64,000 bases of DNA. It comes from Aphanothece hegewaldii CCALA 016 (GTDB lineage Bacteria; Cyanobacteriota; Cyanobacteriia; Cyanobacteriales; Microcystaceae). The first letter of the stretch is position 1. Each line of letters begins with the position of its first letter. Of the stretch, positions 1-12,900 are shown in pieces. The notes below the pieces were generated by a model. That model made no database searches, had not been told where the DNA came from, and saw only the letters and a program-made list of their open reading frames with translations. The position numbers and the translations under genes were made by a program. The DNA lies in the NCBI RefSeq assembly GCF_003007785.1, contig NZ_PXOH01000009.1:92334-156333 (forward strand), written 5' to 3'.

Positions 1-2
1 CG

Positions 3-3000
3 TTTCGTCTAGTGGGTAAATTAGAAATCAATATCCTAGAACAAACCCTCAATGAAATCATCAAACGTCACGAAACCCTCAGAACGACTTTTACGATAGA
101 TGAAAACAAACAACCCATACAGATAATTGTTCCCTTTGAACCGATATCTCTACCCGTTATTGATGTTGTCGAAACAGAAATTCAATCCATCGCAGAAACA
201 GAATTTTGTTATCCTTTTGATTTAACTAAACCCCTATTAAGAGTCAAATTACTGAGACTCACACAGACAGACCATGTTTTATTACTGACTGCTCATCATA
301 TCATAAGCGATCGCTGGTCAGTGGGTATTTTTATCCGTGAGATGACCCTACTATATTCCTCTTTTGCTCAAAATAAGCCTTCACCATTAAGCGAACTTCC
401 GATACAATATGCAGATTGGGCCATATGGCAACGTCAACGACTCCAAGATACAGAAGAAAAACAGATTACTTACTGGAGACAACAATTACAGGATTTATCT
501 ATTATAGAACTTCCTACCGACCGTCCTCGACCTGCCATTCCGACCTATCAAGGCGCACAATATCCCATCATCTTATCAAAAAATTTATCAGAACAACTTA
601 AAGAACTCAGTGCCAAAGAAGGAGTTACACTGTTTACACTTCTGCTGACTGCTTTTAAAGTTCTACTACACCGCTATACTCATCAACATGATATCGTCAT
701 CGGAACCGAAATCGCAAACCGCGATCGTATAGAAACAGAAACATTAATTGGTCTTTTTGTCAATACTCTTGTTTTGCGGACAAATTTAAAAGAAAATCCG
801 ACATTTAGAGAATTATTAAATCAAGTTAGAGAAGTAACACTAGGTGCATTTGCTCATCAAGACTTACCATTCGAGAAGCTAGTCGAAGTTCTAAACCCAG
901 AACGGAATCTTAGTCAAATGATACCCTTATTTCAGGTAAAATTTGACTTTCAATTGGCCCCCATCAAACCCTTAGAATTAGCAGGGTTAAGCTTAGAACG
1001 TTTACCCTTTGATAACGCAACCGTAAAATACGAATTACGATTTAATTTACAGGATAGCGAACAGGGAATCTGCGGACAAATCGAGTATAGTACCGACTTA
1101 TTCGATGAAGCGACTATTCAAGCATTTGCGGAACATTGGAGAATACTGTTAGAAGGTATCATTACTGAACCACTACAGAGAATATCAGAATTACCGTTAC
1201 TTTCTTCCATTGAACAACAGTTATTGACTGAGTGGAACAATACCCAAAAAAACTATCCGACATTGTGTATTCATCAACTCTTTGAAGCACAAGTTAAACA
1301 AACCCCTGATGCTGTAGCGGTTATTGATGGAGAAGAAACCCTTACCTACAGTGAACTCAATACTAAATCTAATCAACTCGCACATTATTTACAAAGTATC
1401 GGAATACAACCAGAAGATAGAATTGGGATAGAATGCGATCGTACTTTTCATCTCATTATAGGACTTCTTGGCATCCTTAAAGCTGGTGCTGCTTATGTTC
1501 CACTTGACCCAAATTACCCACCAGAACGATTAGCGTTTACGATACAAGATGCGGGATGTTCAGTAATTGTGACGCAACAGAAGTTTAGCGAAATGTTACC
1601 GCACAATGAGAGAAAAATTATTTGTCTAGATACCTATCAAACTGTAGGGGTTTGGTTTCCCAACCCGTCACAAGACAATAATCCCATTAATACCATCAAT
1701 GCTAATAACCTAGCATACATCATCTATACATCTGGTTCGACAGGAAAACCCAAAGGAGTCACGATTACTCATCATAATACCGTTCAATTTCTCCACTGGG
1801 CCAAAGAAGTTTTTAGTACTGATGAACTTAAAGGAGTTCTTGCATCTACTTCTATCTGTTTTGATTTATCTATATTTGAAATTTTTCTACCTTTAAGTTG
1901 TGGTGGAACCGTTATACTTGCTGAAAATGCCCTTGCTTTACCCACCCTAAAAGCCGCCAATCAAGTTACACTAATCAATACCGTACCCAGTGCGATTAGC
2001 CAATTATTCCAAACAAACAATATTCCCGCATCAGTCCGTACCATTAATTTAGCAGGGGAAGCACTACAACCGCGCTTAGTCCAACAACTCGAACCGCTTG
2101 CCAAAATTTATAACTTATACGGCCCTTCTGAAGATACCACCTATTCAACTTATACCATAGTAACTAAAGATTCCGTCACCATTGGAAGACCCATCGCTAA
2201 TACTCAGATTTATATTTTAGATTCATATCTTAACCCCGTTCCTATTGGTGTATCTGGAGAACTCTACATCAGTAGTTCTGGACTCTTCAGAGGATATCAT
2301 AACCAACCCCAATTAACCGCAGATAAATTGATTCCTAATCCTTTTTTTAGTACAAACGCGACAAGAATGTACAAAACAGGTGATTTAGCTAAATATAAAC
2401 CTGATGGAACGATTGAATATCTTGGTAGACTGGATAACCAAGTCAAAATCAGAGGATATCGGATAGAAATCGGCGAAATAGAAGCAATTATCAGTCAATA
2501 TTCAGCTATACGCGAAACAGTAGTAACGGTGGGGAAAGAAAATCAATCTTTAATTGCATATATTGTTCTAGAAGAAACATCAAATCCCACTGATGTACGA
2601 CGTTTTCTAACATCAAAGTTACCCAGTTACATGATACCGAGTATCTTTATCGAACTTGAAGCCTTACCCCGTTTGCCGAATGGGAAGCTAGATCGAAAAA
2701 TACTCCCAGAACCCGATAATTTACGTCCAGACCTAGAATCAAGCTACGTTACCCCAAAAACGGAGTTAGAAAAAACAATTGCTAATATCTGGCAAAAAGC
2801 CCTAAATAAAGAGCAAATTGGAATTTATGATAATTTCTTTGAATTGGGGGGACATTCGCTACTCGGAATGAAAGTTACTGGTGAACTAAGCGACATTTTG
2901 GGTATTTCAGTTCCGTTACGAAGTCTATTTGAACAACCCACAGTAGCAGGATTAATCGAACAAATCAACACTATCGACAGTAACGAGAAGCAACAACTAC

Positions 3001-6000
3001 CGAAAATTATTCCCAATTTAGCAGAACGTTATCAACCTTTCCCACTGACAGATATTCAACAAGCATATCTCATCGGTCGTAGTGATGCGTATGAATTGGG
3101 AAATGTATCGACACATGGTTATCGAGAAATTGAAACCGTTGGGTTATCGGTAGAAAAAGTTGAACAAGCGTTTCAGAAAATAATCGATCGCCATGATATG
3201 CTAAGAGTCATCATCAATGAAGATGGCCAACAACAGATTTTAGAAAAAGTGCCACTTTATGAGATTAAAACGATCGATTTACGAAATCAAGATCCTGAAG
3301 CTACTTTAGCAGAAATACGAGATCATCTTTCCCATCAAATCCTAAAAACCGAACAATGGCCATTATTTGAAATCGTAGCAACCCTCTTAGACAAAAACCG
3401 TATTCGCTTTCATGTCAGTTTCGATGTTCTTATCGGTGATGCGTGGAGTTTTCAGCTTTTGGGGGCAGAACTTGCCCAAATTATCCAAAATCCAGATAAT
3501 ATCCTTTCTCCTCTTTTTCTATCATTCCGTGATTACGTCTTAGCTGAAATGACTTTACGAGAGACAGAACTTTATCAAAACTCTCTCACGTATTGGCAAA
3601 ATCGTTTAACAACCCTTCCTAGTTCTCCTGAACTCCCAACTCAGAAAAACTTATCAGCTATTACCCATCCTCGTTTCGTGCGTCGTAGTGGTTCCCTAGA
3701 ACCCCAAATTTGGCAACGTCTTAAACAAAAAGCGAGTCAGATAGGAATTACCCCATCAAGTTTAGTCTTAGCTGCTTTTGCGGAAATTCTAACAATTTGG
3801 AGTAGAAAACCGAGTTTTACCATTAATTTAACCCTCTTTAACCGTCTTCCTCTCCATTCTGAAGTAAATCAAATCATTGGGGACTTCACCTCATCGACAT
3901 TACTCGCTGTAGACAACTCAGAACAAAATTCATTTACCCTTCGTGCTAAACACATTCAAGCCCAACTGTGGGAAGATTTAGATCATCGCTATGTTAGTGG
4001 GGTCAAAGTTTTACGAGAATTAGCACGTTTGCAGGGTCGGACAACAGGTGCATTAATGCCAGTCGTTTTTACCAGTACCCTAACACAAAATATTCAGCAT
4101 CAACCATCTTTACCCACAGAAGTTGTTTATAGTCTCAGTCAAACCTCTCAAGTGTATCTAGACCATCAGGTGTCTGAGATAGAAAATGCTTTAGTCTTTA
4201 ACTGGGACACTATTGATGAACTGTTTCCTGTGGGTGTTTTAGATGATATGTTTGCGGTGTACAGTGATTTTCTGCATCGTTTAGCTAACTGTACGGAGAT
4301 TTGGGACGCATCCACTCGATTATTATTACCACCATCTCAAATAGAACAAATAACCGCTACTAACCGAACTGAACAGGATTTTAGTCAGAAAGATTACTTA
4401 TTACATCATCTGTTTTTTGAGCAAGTTTCGCAAAATGCACAGAATACGGCTATTATTACATCCCATTGTAGAATAACTTACAAAGAATTAGGCGATCGTT
4501 CTTTAAATCTTGCCCATCAACTCAAAACATTAGGGGTGAAACCTAATCAATTAGTAGCAGTTGTCATGGAAAAAGGATGGGAACAAATTGTAGCAACTTT
4601 AGGGATTTTAGCTTCTGGTGCTGCGTATGTACCTATTGACCCAGAATTACCCACCGAACGAAGATTATATTTATTACAAGAAACGCAAGTCCAACAAATT
4701 TTAACCCAATCTTGGTTAGAAAATACTTTAGTTTGGCCAGAAAATATTCAACGAATTTGTATAGATAAAATTAATCCTTCTCCTTGTACAGAATTTAGCA
4801 TTGAAACCACTCCACAAGATTTAGCTTACGTTATTTATACATCTGGCTCTACAGGAACCCCAAAAGGCGTTATGATTGATCATCAAGGAGTAGTCAACAC
4901 TATTTTAGATATTAATCAACGCTTCAATGTTACTATTCAAGATAAAATATTAGCCCTATCTTCTCTTAGTTTTGATTTATCAGTCTATGATATTTTCGGA
5001 ACATTAGCCGTAGGTGGGACAATTATTATTCCCGATGCAGACAAAATAAAAGAACCCTCTCACTGGAGAGAATTAATCACTCAATACAATGTAACTATTT
5101 GGAATTCTGTACCTGCATTGATGCAGATGTTATTAACAGAACCTATCGAACAAAACTCATTACGTTTAGTTCTTTTAAGTGGTGACTGGTTACCCTTGAA
5201 TTTACCTGAACAAATCCAGAATCAATTAGGAAAAACAGAAATTATTAGTTTAGGAGGGGCAACCGAAGCATCAATCTGGTCTATTTTATATCCTATCCAA
5301 AAAATAAATCTTAATTGGAAAAGTGTTCCCTATGGTCGTCCCATGACCAATCAAACTTTTTATATCTTAAATGAATATCTAGAACCCTGTCCGATGTGGG
5401 TTACAGGACAATTATATATTGGTGGGATTGGACTTAGTAAAGGTTACTGGAACAACGAAGAAAAAACGAAAGCGAGTTTTATCATTCATCCCCAAACGCA
5501 GGAACGGTTATACAAAACAGGTGATTTAGGGAGATATTTAAGTGATGGAAATATCGAATTTTTGGGACGCGAAGACTTTCAAGTTAAAGTCAATGGTTAT
5601 CGCATCGAATTAGGGGAAATAGAAACAACTTTAAAACAACATTCCGCTATCAAAGAGGCAATTGTATCCGTAGAGCAACAACAGCTTATCGCTTATATCA
5701 TTCCCAAACAAAAGTTAGAAAATATCGATTTTAAACTCGAACAACGAGGAATCAGAGAATTACAGCAATCTCAATCAATTCAGCTACCTATACCCAATAT
5801 TGATGACGCATACACTCAAACTTATTTTCAGCGACAAAGTTATCGTCAATTTCTTAATCAACCGATTCACTTACATGAGTTTAGTCAATTTTTAAGTTGT
5901 CTATTGCAATTAAATCTACCTGAATATCCTCTACCCAAATATCGTTATGCTTCAGCAGGAAGTCTTTACCCTGTACAAGTTTATCTATTGATTAAACCCA

Positions 6001-6935
6001 ATCAAATACAAAACCTAGAAGCAGGATTTTACTACTATAATCCCGTTGAACATCAATTAATTTTTCTCACTCCTTATTCTAGTCATAATCAGTGGTATGG
6101 CAATAATCAAGCTATTTTTCAACAATCGGCTTTTGCCTTATTTTTGATTGGAGAATTAAAAGCAATTACACCGATGTATGGTGAAAAAGCAAGAGATTTT
6201 TGTTTACTCGAAGCAGGTTATATGAGTCAATTACTAATGGAAACAGCAGTTAAAGAAGAAATCGGATTATGTCCCATCGGAACCTTAGAATTTGAACAGC
6301 TACAAAAACAATTACAATTAGAATCTAGTCAAATATTATTACATAGTTTTGTCGGGGGTAAAATTGCTCCTACTTGGTTAAATCAATGGCTACAACCTCA
6401 GCAAACAGGTTCAATTACTGAACAATTAAAACAATTTCTACGTCAGAAATTACCAGATTACATGATACCTTCTATTTATCTATTAATTGAAGCTTTACCC
6501 TTAACAGCTAATGGAAAAGTAGACCGAAAATTATTACCGAAACCCGATATATCTTTCTCTCCTCAAACTATATTTGTTGAACCAAAAACAGAACTAGAAA
6601 AAGCCATAACAGAAATTTGGTCAAAATCACTTAATCTAGATAAAATCGGAATTTATGATAACTTTTTTGATTTAGGAGGCAATTCATTTTTAGCGACTCA
6701 AGTTTTAGCTCAAATTCGCCATACTTTTCAGGTTGAATTAACAATTAGACAGTTTTTTGAAATGCCTAAAGTTTCTGAATTAGTTACTTGGTTAGAAAAA
6801 AATAAACAGCAACAAGAAATAGAAATAATTGAAAAAGTGAATCGAGATGAGATAGAAGATGTGAGTCAGTTGTCTGATGAAGAAGTAAAATTAATGTTGG
6901 CAAAACTGTTAGAGGAAGGAAGTAAAAATGAATAA
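3..6935 (+). CDS. NRPS, modules C-A(Ala?)-PCP and Cy-A(Cys)-Ox-PCP (5' partial)
   Basis: Two-module peptide synthetase; the start lies left of the window, because the reading frame stays open to base 3 and the first condensation domain is already under way. Residues are counted from the codon at 12. The C domain has HHIISDRWS at 95-103. The first A domain has TSGSTGKPKG, NLYGPSED and KTGDLAKY; I read its specificity residues as DLFNNALTYK, a code I recall from alanine-activating cyanobacterial domains. PCP1 has GGHSL (Ser949). A heterocyclisation domain follows, with FPLTDIQQAYLIGR and DVLIGDAWS (about 1138-1146) in place of HHxxxDG. The second A domain reads DLYNLSLIWK, the classic cysteine code. 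An FMN-type oxidase domain (about 1906-2130, YASAGSLYPVQVYL, EKARDFCLLEAG) is inserted before its A10 motif. PCP2 has Ser2225. Cy plus Ox implies a thiazole from Cys. The domain calls are firm; the substrates are inferred. Confidence 0.93.
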   Translation, partial: FRLVGKLEINILEQTLNEIIKRHETLRTTFTIDENKQPIQIIVPFEPISLPVIDVVETEIQSIAETEFCYPFDLTKPLLRVKLLRLTQTDHVLLLTAHHIISDRWSVGIFIREMTLLYSSFAQNKPSPLSELPIQYADWAIWQRQRLQDTEEKQITYWRQQLQDLSIIELPTDRPRPAIPTYQGAQYPIILSKNLSEQLKELSAKEGVTLFTLLLTAFKVLLHRYTHQHDIVIGTEIANRDRIETETLIGLFVNTLVLRTNLKENPTFRELLNQVREVTLGAFAHQDLPFEKLVEVLNPERNLSQMIPLFQVKFDFQLAPIKPLELAGLSLERLPFDNATVKYELRFNLQDSEQGICGQIEYSTDLFDEATIQAFAEHWRILLEGIITEPLQRISELPLLSSIEQQLLTEWNNTQKNYPTLCIHQLFEAQVKQTPDAVAVIDGEETLTYSELNTKSNQLAHYLQSIGIQPEDRIGIECDRTFHLIIGLLGILKAGAAYVPLDPNYPPERLAFTIQDAGCSVIVTQQKFSEMLPHNERKIICLDTYQTVGVWFPNPSQDNNPINTINANNLAYIIYTSGSTGKPKGVTITHHNTVQFLHWAKEVFSTDELKGVLASTSICFDLSIFEIFLPLSCGGTVILAENALALPTLKAANQVTLINTVPSAISQLFQTNNIPASVRTINLAGEALQPRLVQQLEPLAKIYNLYGPSEDTTYSTYTIVTKDSVTIGRPIANTQIYILDSYLNPVPIGVSGELYISSSGLFRGYHNQPQLTADKLIPNPFFSTNATRMYKTGDLAKYKPDGTIEYLGRLDNQVKIRGYRIEIGEIEAIISQYSAIRETVVTVGKENQSLIAYIVLEETSNPTDVRRFLTSKLPSYMIPSIFIELEALPRLPNGKLDRKILPEPDNLRPDLESSYVTPKTELEKTIANIWQKALNKEQIGIYDNFFELGGHSLLGMKVTGELSDILGISVPLRSLFEQPTVAGLIEQINTIDSNEKQQLPKIIPNLAERYQPFPLTDIQQAYLIGRSDAYELGNVSTHGYREIETVGLSVEKVEQAFQKIIDRHDMLRVIINEDGQQQILEKVPLYEIKTIDLRNQDPEATLAEIRDHLSHQILKTEQWPLFEIVATLLDKNRIRFHVSFDVLIGDAWSFQLLGAELAQIIQNPDNILSPLFLSFRDYVLAEMTLRETELYQNSLTYWQNRLTTLPSSPELPTQKNLSAITHPRFVRRSGSLEPQIWQRLKQKASQIGITPSSLVLAAFAEILTIWSRKPSFTINLTLFNRLPLHSEVNQIIGDFTSSTLLAVDNSEQNSFTLRAKHIQAQLWEDLDHRYVSGVKVLRELARLQGRTTGALMPVVFTSTLTQNIQHQPSLPTEVVYSLSQTSQVYLDHQVSEIENALVFNWDTIDELFPVGVLDDMFAVYSDFLHRLANCTEIWDASTRLLLPPSQIEQITATNRTEQDFSQKDYLLHHLFFEQVSQNAQNTAIITSHCRITYKELGDRSLNLAHQLKTLGVKPNQLVAVVMEKGWEQIVATLGILASGAAYVPIDPELPTERRLYLLQETQVQQILTQSWLENTLVWPENIQRICIDKINPSPCTEFSIETTPQDLAYVIYTSGSTGTPKGVMIDHQGVVNTILDINQRFNVTIQDKILALSSLSFDLSVYDIFGTLAVGGTIIIPDADKIKEPSHWRELITQYNVTIWNSVPALMQMLLTEPIEQNSLRLVLLSGDWLPLNLPEQIQNQLGKTEIISLGGATEASIWSILYPIQKINLNWKSVPYGRPMTNQTFYILNEYLEPCPMWVTGQLYIGGIGLSKGYWNNEEKTKASFIIHPQTQERLYKTGDLGRYLSDGNIEFLGREDFQVKVNGYRIELGEIETTLKQHSAIKEAIVSVEQQQLIAYIIPKQKLENIDFKLEQRGIRELQQSQSIQLPIPNIDDAYTQTYFQRQSYRQFLNQPIHLHEFSQFLSCLLQLNLPEYPLPKYRYASAGSLYPVQVYLLIKPNQIQNLEAGFYYYNPVEHQLIFLTPYSSHNQWYGNNQAIFQQSAFALFLIGELKAITPMYGEKARDFCLLEAGYMSQLLMETAVKEEIGLCPIGTLEFEQLQKQLQLESSQILLHSFVGGKIAPTWLNQWLQPQQTGSITEQLKQFLRQKLPDYMIPSIYLLIEALPLTANGKVDRKLLPKPDISFSPQTIFVEPKTELEKAITEIWSKSLNLDKIGIYDNFFDLGGNSFLATQVLAQIRHTFQVELTIRQFFEMPKVSELVTWLEKNKQQQEIEIIEKVNRDEIEDVSQLSDEEVKLMLAKLLEEGSKNE

Positions 6936-9900
6936 TTATCCAACAAATATTAACCAACTCTCCCCCGATGAAAAAAGAAAACTATTAGCCGAATTGATGA
7001 AAAAGAAATCGGCTAAATCTCAGTTGTTTCCACTTTCATTTGCTCAATCTAGATTATGGTTTTTAGACCAATTAGACTCAGGTAGTTCGGTTTATAATCT
7101 TCCCATAGCTTTGAATCTTTCGGGTAAACTGGATATTACTCTGTTAGAAAAAAGTCTCAATGAAATTGTTAAACAACATGAGATTCTACGAACTTGTTTT
7201 ACGGAAGTAAAAGGAGAAGTTTTTCAAAAGGTATTACCGAGTTTATCAGTAACTTTAGATTTAATTAATTTCCCAAGTTCAGTTAACATACAAGAAATTA
7301 AAACTTATATCAAACAAGAAGCATCTACTAAGTTTGATTTAACTCAAGTACCTTTATTTCGTAGCCAATTACTCAAACTTGCTGAAGATGAATATGTACT
7401 ACTATTGACCATGCACCATATTATCTCAGATTATTGGTCGATGCGAGTTTTAATACAAGAACTAGCAACAATTTATCAAGGAAATGCTAGTGCTTTAAAA
7501 GAGTTACCCATTCAATATGTAGATTATGCAGTTTGGCAAAAAAACTGGTTAGAATCAAGAGGTAAAGACGCGCCATGGCGCGTCTCTACGGCTTACTGGA
7601 AAAAACAGCTAGAAAATCATTCACCTTTACTACAACTACCCACAGATTATCCGCGTCCATCTGTTCCCAGTTTTCGGGGTGCTACACAATATTTTACGCT
7701 CAGAACTGAATTATCGGAGTCTCTTAAAACTCTCTCGCGTCGTGAAGGGGTAACACTTTTTATGATGCTACTAACTGCATTTAAAACTCTACTTTATCGT
7801 TATACTGCTCAAGAAGATATCCTAATTGGTTCAACAATAGCAAATCGTAATCGTCCTGAACTAGAAAATTTAATCGGTTTATTAGTCAATAACTTAGTCT
7901 TTCGTTCAAATTTATCGGGTAATCCTCGTTTTATAGACTTTTTACATCAAGTACGAGAAACAACTTTAAATGCTTATACTCATCAAGACTTACCCTATGA
8001 ATACTTAGTCAAAGAACTTCAACTAGAACGGGATTTAAGCTACAATCCGTTATTCCAAGTGATGTTTATTCTCCACAATACCCCATCACAAACGGTACAG
8101 TTATCTAACCTAACTTTAAAGTATCTGACACCAGACAGTCAAACAGCACGATTTGATCTAAGTTTGGATATGTCTGAAACTTCAACAGGATTAATGGGAG
8201 TATTTGAATACAGTACAGATTTATTCAAGTCAGAGACGATTCACCGTTTAATCAAACATTTTGAAACATTACTCACAGGAATTATAGCGAACCCTGAACA
8301 ACGATTATCAGAGTTACCCCTACTAACTCCCGATGAACAACAGTTATTCAGTCAATGGAATGAAACCCAACAAAATTATCAGCAAATTTGTTTTCATCAG
8401 TTATTAGAAGCACAAGTTGAGCGCACACCTGATAAGATAGCGATCCGCTTGCGGATCTGCCGAAGGCAGTGCGTATTTGAAGATCAATCATTAACTTACC
8501 GCGAATTAAACACAAAAGCGAATCAACTTGCTCATTATCTCCAACAACAAGGAGTAACACCAGAAACCCTAGTTGGAATATGTATCGAACGTTCCTTAGA
8601 AATGGTGATAGGACTTTTGGGAATCATTAAAGCAGGGGGGGTATATCTTCCACTTGACCCAACTTACCCCAAAGAACGACTCGACTATATTATACAAGAT
8701 GCTCAAGTATCGATCTTGCTCACTCAATCAGAAATCGTAAAGACGCAAAATTTTTCATCTGTAGGTAGTAAAATAATTTGTTTGGATAGAGACTGGGAAT
8801 TAATTAACCAAGAAAATTCAGAAAATCCTCACAGTAGCATTACTCCAGAAAATTTAGCCTACATTATTTATACATCTGGTTCGACAGGGAAACCCAAAGG
8901 AGTACAAATTACTCAAAGTGCGTTAGTTAATTTTCTCTGTTCCATGCAGGATATTTTACAACTCTCTTCTAACGACACACTACTCTCTGTCACTACCTTA
9001 TCTTTTGATATCGCAGCATTAGAACTCTATTTACCTTTACTTATAGGTGCAAAAGTCGTTTTAGTTAGTCGAGAAGTTGCGAGTGATGGATATCAGTTAC
9101 TTGACAAGATGAACGAGATAACCATCATGCAAGCAACCCCCGCAACTTGGCGATTATTATTATCCGTCGGATGGTCTGGAAATGAAAAATTAAAAATTCT
9201 TTGCGGTGGGGAAGCATTAGACACTCAACTCGCACAACAATTATTAGAACGAAGTCAAGAAGCACAGAACCTATATGGGCCAACAGAAACAACCATTTGG
9301 TCATCAATCTATCGCCTGAATAGTTCATCTGTTCTAATTGGTCATCCGATCGCCAATACACAGTTTTATGTTCTCGACACTCACTTACAACCTGTACCGA
9401 TAGGGGTTTCAGGAGAATTATACATTGGTGGTGCGGGACTAGCGAGAGGATATTATAATCGTCCAGACTTAACCGCAGAAAGATTTATCCCTCATTCCAA
9501 TGGTCGTCTGTATAAAACAGGGGATAAGGTACGCTATTTAAGTGATGGAAATCTAGAATATTTGGGTCGTTTAGATTATCAAGTTAAAATACGGGGTTTT
9601 CGGATAGAATTAGGTGAAATCGAAACAATACTGAATCAACATCCCGATATCGAAAAGAGTATCGTAATTGCGCGAGAAGACGACGAAAACGAAAAACGAT
9701 TAATTGCATATTTTATCAGTGAAAAATCACCAGATTTAAGAAACTATCTTAAAGATAAACTCCCGTATTATATGATTCCTGCGCTGTTTATCTCATTAGA
9801 TGCGTTTCCTCTGACACCCAATGGTAAGATAGATATACGATCGCTTCCTATTCCCAATTCAATCTCATCTGAAAATATTGTCGTTACACCTCGCACACCA

Positions 9901-12900
9901 ACCGAAGAGATATTACTATCTATATGGCAAAATATCCTTAATCTAGAACAGATTAGCATTCACGATAACTTTTTTGCTTTGGGAGGACACTCCTTACTTG
10001 CGACAAAAGTTATCTCACAAATTCGACAATACTTATCTCTCGAAATTCCTTTACGTTTTCTCTTTGAAGCATCGACTATCGCTGAATTAGCAAAAAAAAT
10101 CGAAGTCACCCAACTACAAACACTAGGGTTAGACATTCCACCCATTGCTAAAACAGACAAAACTCTTTTATCTTTTGCACAACAACGACAATGGTTTCTA
10201 GCGCAATTAGAACCTGATAGCTCATTCTATAATATACCTGCGGCGATTCGTCTACAGGGTCAATTTGATATTGCTTTACTAGAGAAAAGTTTTAATCAAG
10301 TCATCCAACGTCATGAAATCCTACGAACCGCTTTTCATACCGTAGAAGGTAAACCCATTATCGTCATTACACCAGAAATTAACTTAAATATACCGATTAT
10401 TGAACTAAAACCCGACCAAATAGAAAGTTATATCCAACAAGAAACCCAACAACCCTTTAAACTTGATGAACTTCCTTTATTTCGAGTCAAAGTCTTACGT
10501 CTATCTCCAGAAGAACACATTATCGTACTCACCCTACATCATATTATTGCTGATGCTTGGTCTGTCGAAATCTTAGTCCAAGAAGTAGCGACACTCTATC
10601 ATGCTTCTACACTACCCGACTTACCCATTCAATACAAAGATTATGCAGTATGGCAAAAAGAAGTATTACAAGGGAAAATCTTAGAAACACAGTTAAGCTA
10701 CTGGAAAAAACAACTAAAAGATGCAGCTACTGTTTTAGCATTACCCACCGACTACCCACGTCCCGCAATACATACTTTTCGCGGTGATACAGTAAGGTTT
10801 GAAATATCCCAAGAATTGACTACATCTCTAAAAACCTTTACCCAACAACAGGGATGTACAGTATTCATGACCCTGTTAACAGTCTTTAAAATCCTACTGT
10901 ATCGCTACACTAACAACGAAGATATCATCATTGGTACCCCGATCGCTAATCGAAATCGTTCTGAAATAGAATCACTAATTGGCTTTTTTGTCAATACATT
11001 AGCCTTACGAACTGACTTATCAGAAAATCCCACCGTTGAGACTCTATTACAAAGGATAAAAGAAACTTGTTTAAATGCCTATGCTCATCAAGATATTCCA
11101 TTTGAACAATTAGTCGATGAACTACAACTACCAAGGGACTTAAGTTATACTCCATTATTCCAAGTCATGTTTGTCTTGCAAAATACCCCCAGACAAACAC
11201 TAAACCTATCGGGTTTAACATGGAGTCCACTCTTAACACAAAGTAAAACAGCAAAATTTGATTTAACCCTATACATGACTGAAACTGAACAAGGATTTAT
11301 CGGAACCTTTGAATATAATACCGATTTATTCCAAAAATCAACCATACAACGCATGATAGGACATTTTCAAACCCTAATCGCTGGAATTCTTACTCATCCT
11401 CAAGTAAAGACGCAATATATCTCGTCTCTACCTCTATTAACCGAAAGCGAAAGACAGCAAATATTAGAAGAATGGAATAACACTAAAACCGAATATCCCG
11501 AAACCTGCGGACTACATCAACTCTTTGAAGAACAAGTTAAACGAACACCTGATAAAATCGCACTCAGACTAGAAAACCAACAACTCACTTATCAAGAACT
11601 CAATCAACAAGCAAACCAACTCGCACACTACTTACAACATCTCGGAGTCAAACCAGAAGATAAAATCGGTATTGCAATCGATCGCACTTTCGATCTTATT
11701 ATAGGACTCTTGGGCATCCTCAAAACAGGTGCAGCTTATGTACCTCTCGACCCAAACTACCCATCAGAACGATTAGCGTTTACGATACAAGATGCGGGAT
11801 GTTCAATAATTCTAACGCAACAGAAGTTTAGCGAAATATTACCGCTAAATGGAAAACAAATTATTTGTCTAGGTAAAGAAGTAGAGAAACCAAACCCACA
11901 AGACAAAAATAATCTCACCAATACCATCAATGCTAAAAATCTAGCTTATATCATCTATACTTCTGGTTCGACAGGAAAACCCAAAGGAGTCGCTATCACT
12001 CATCATAGTGTAATTTCATTCATCAACTGGGCAAAAAATATCTTTACCTCTGAACAACTCAAAGGAGTACTCGCATCGACATCTATCTGCTTCGACTTAT
12101 CCGTCTTTGAAATTTTTCTCCCCTTAAGTTGTGGAGGAAGCGTTATTTTAGCCGAAAATGCACTACAATTACCCAACATCTCGACAAATATCACCCTAAT
12201 TAATACCGTACCATCAGCCGCCACCGAATTACTTAGAATTAATGGTATTCCCGAAAGCGTCATCACCATCAACCTAGCAGGAGAAGCATTATCTAATCAA
12301 CTCGTCCAAAAACTCTATCAAAAATCTCATATTCAACAAGTCTATAACCTGTACGGGCCATCAGAAGATACAACCTACTCAACCTATACCCTAACATCCC
12401 TTGACGACACTCATACCCCGACTATCGGTCGTCCCATCACTAATACTCAAACTTATATACTCGATCGCTATCTTAACCCCGTTCCGATTGGTGTGCCAGG
12501 TGAACTGTATCTAGGTGGGGAAGGTCTCTTCAGAGGATACCTCAACCAACCCCACTTAACCGCAGAAAAATTTATCCCCAACCCTTTTACGGGAGGTACA
12601 GACGTGATATATCGCGTCTCTACAAGGATGTACAAAACAGGAGACTTAGCAAAATATCAACCCAATGGAAAAATCGAATATTTGGGTAGACTCGATAATC
12701 AAGTTAAAATACGGGGATTTCGCATCGAACTCGCAGAAATCGAAGCCATCCTAGTCCAACTTCCCGAAATCTCGCAAACCGTCGTTAATACTTGGCAAGA
12801 CGACGCAGGAAATCAAAGATTAGTCGCGTATCTCATTACATCCGAAGTTCCCCAAGACTTGCGAAACTTCCTAAAAACAAAACTACCCGAATACATGATA

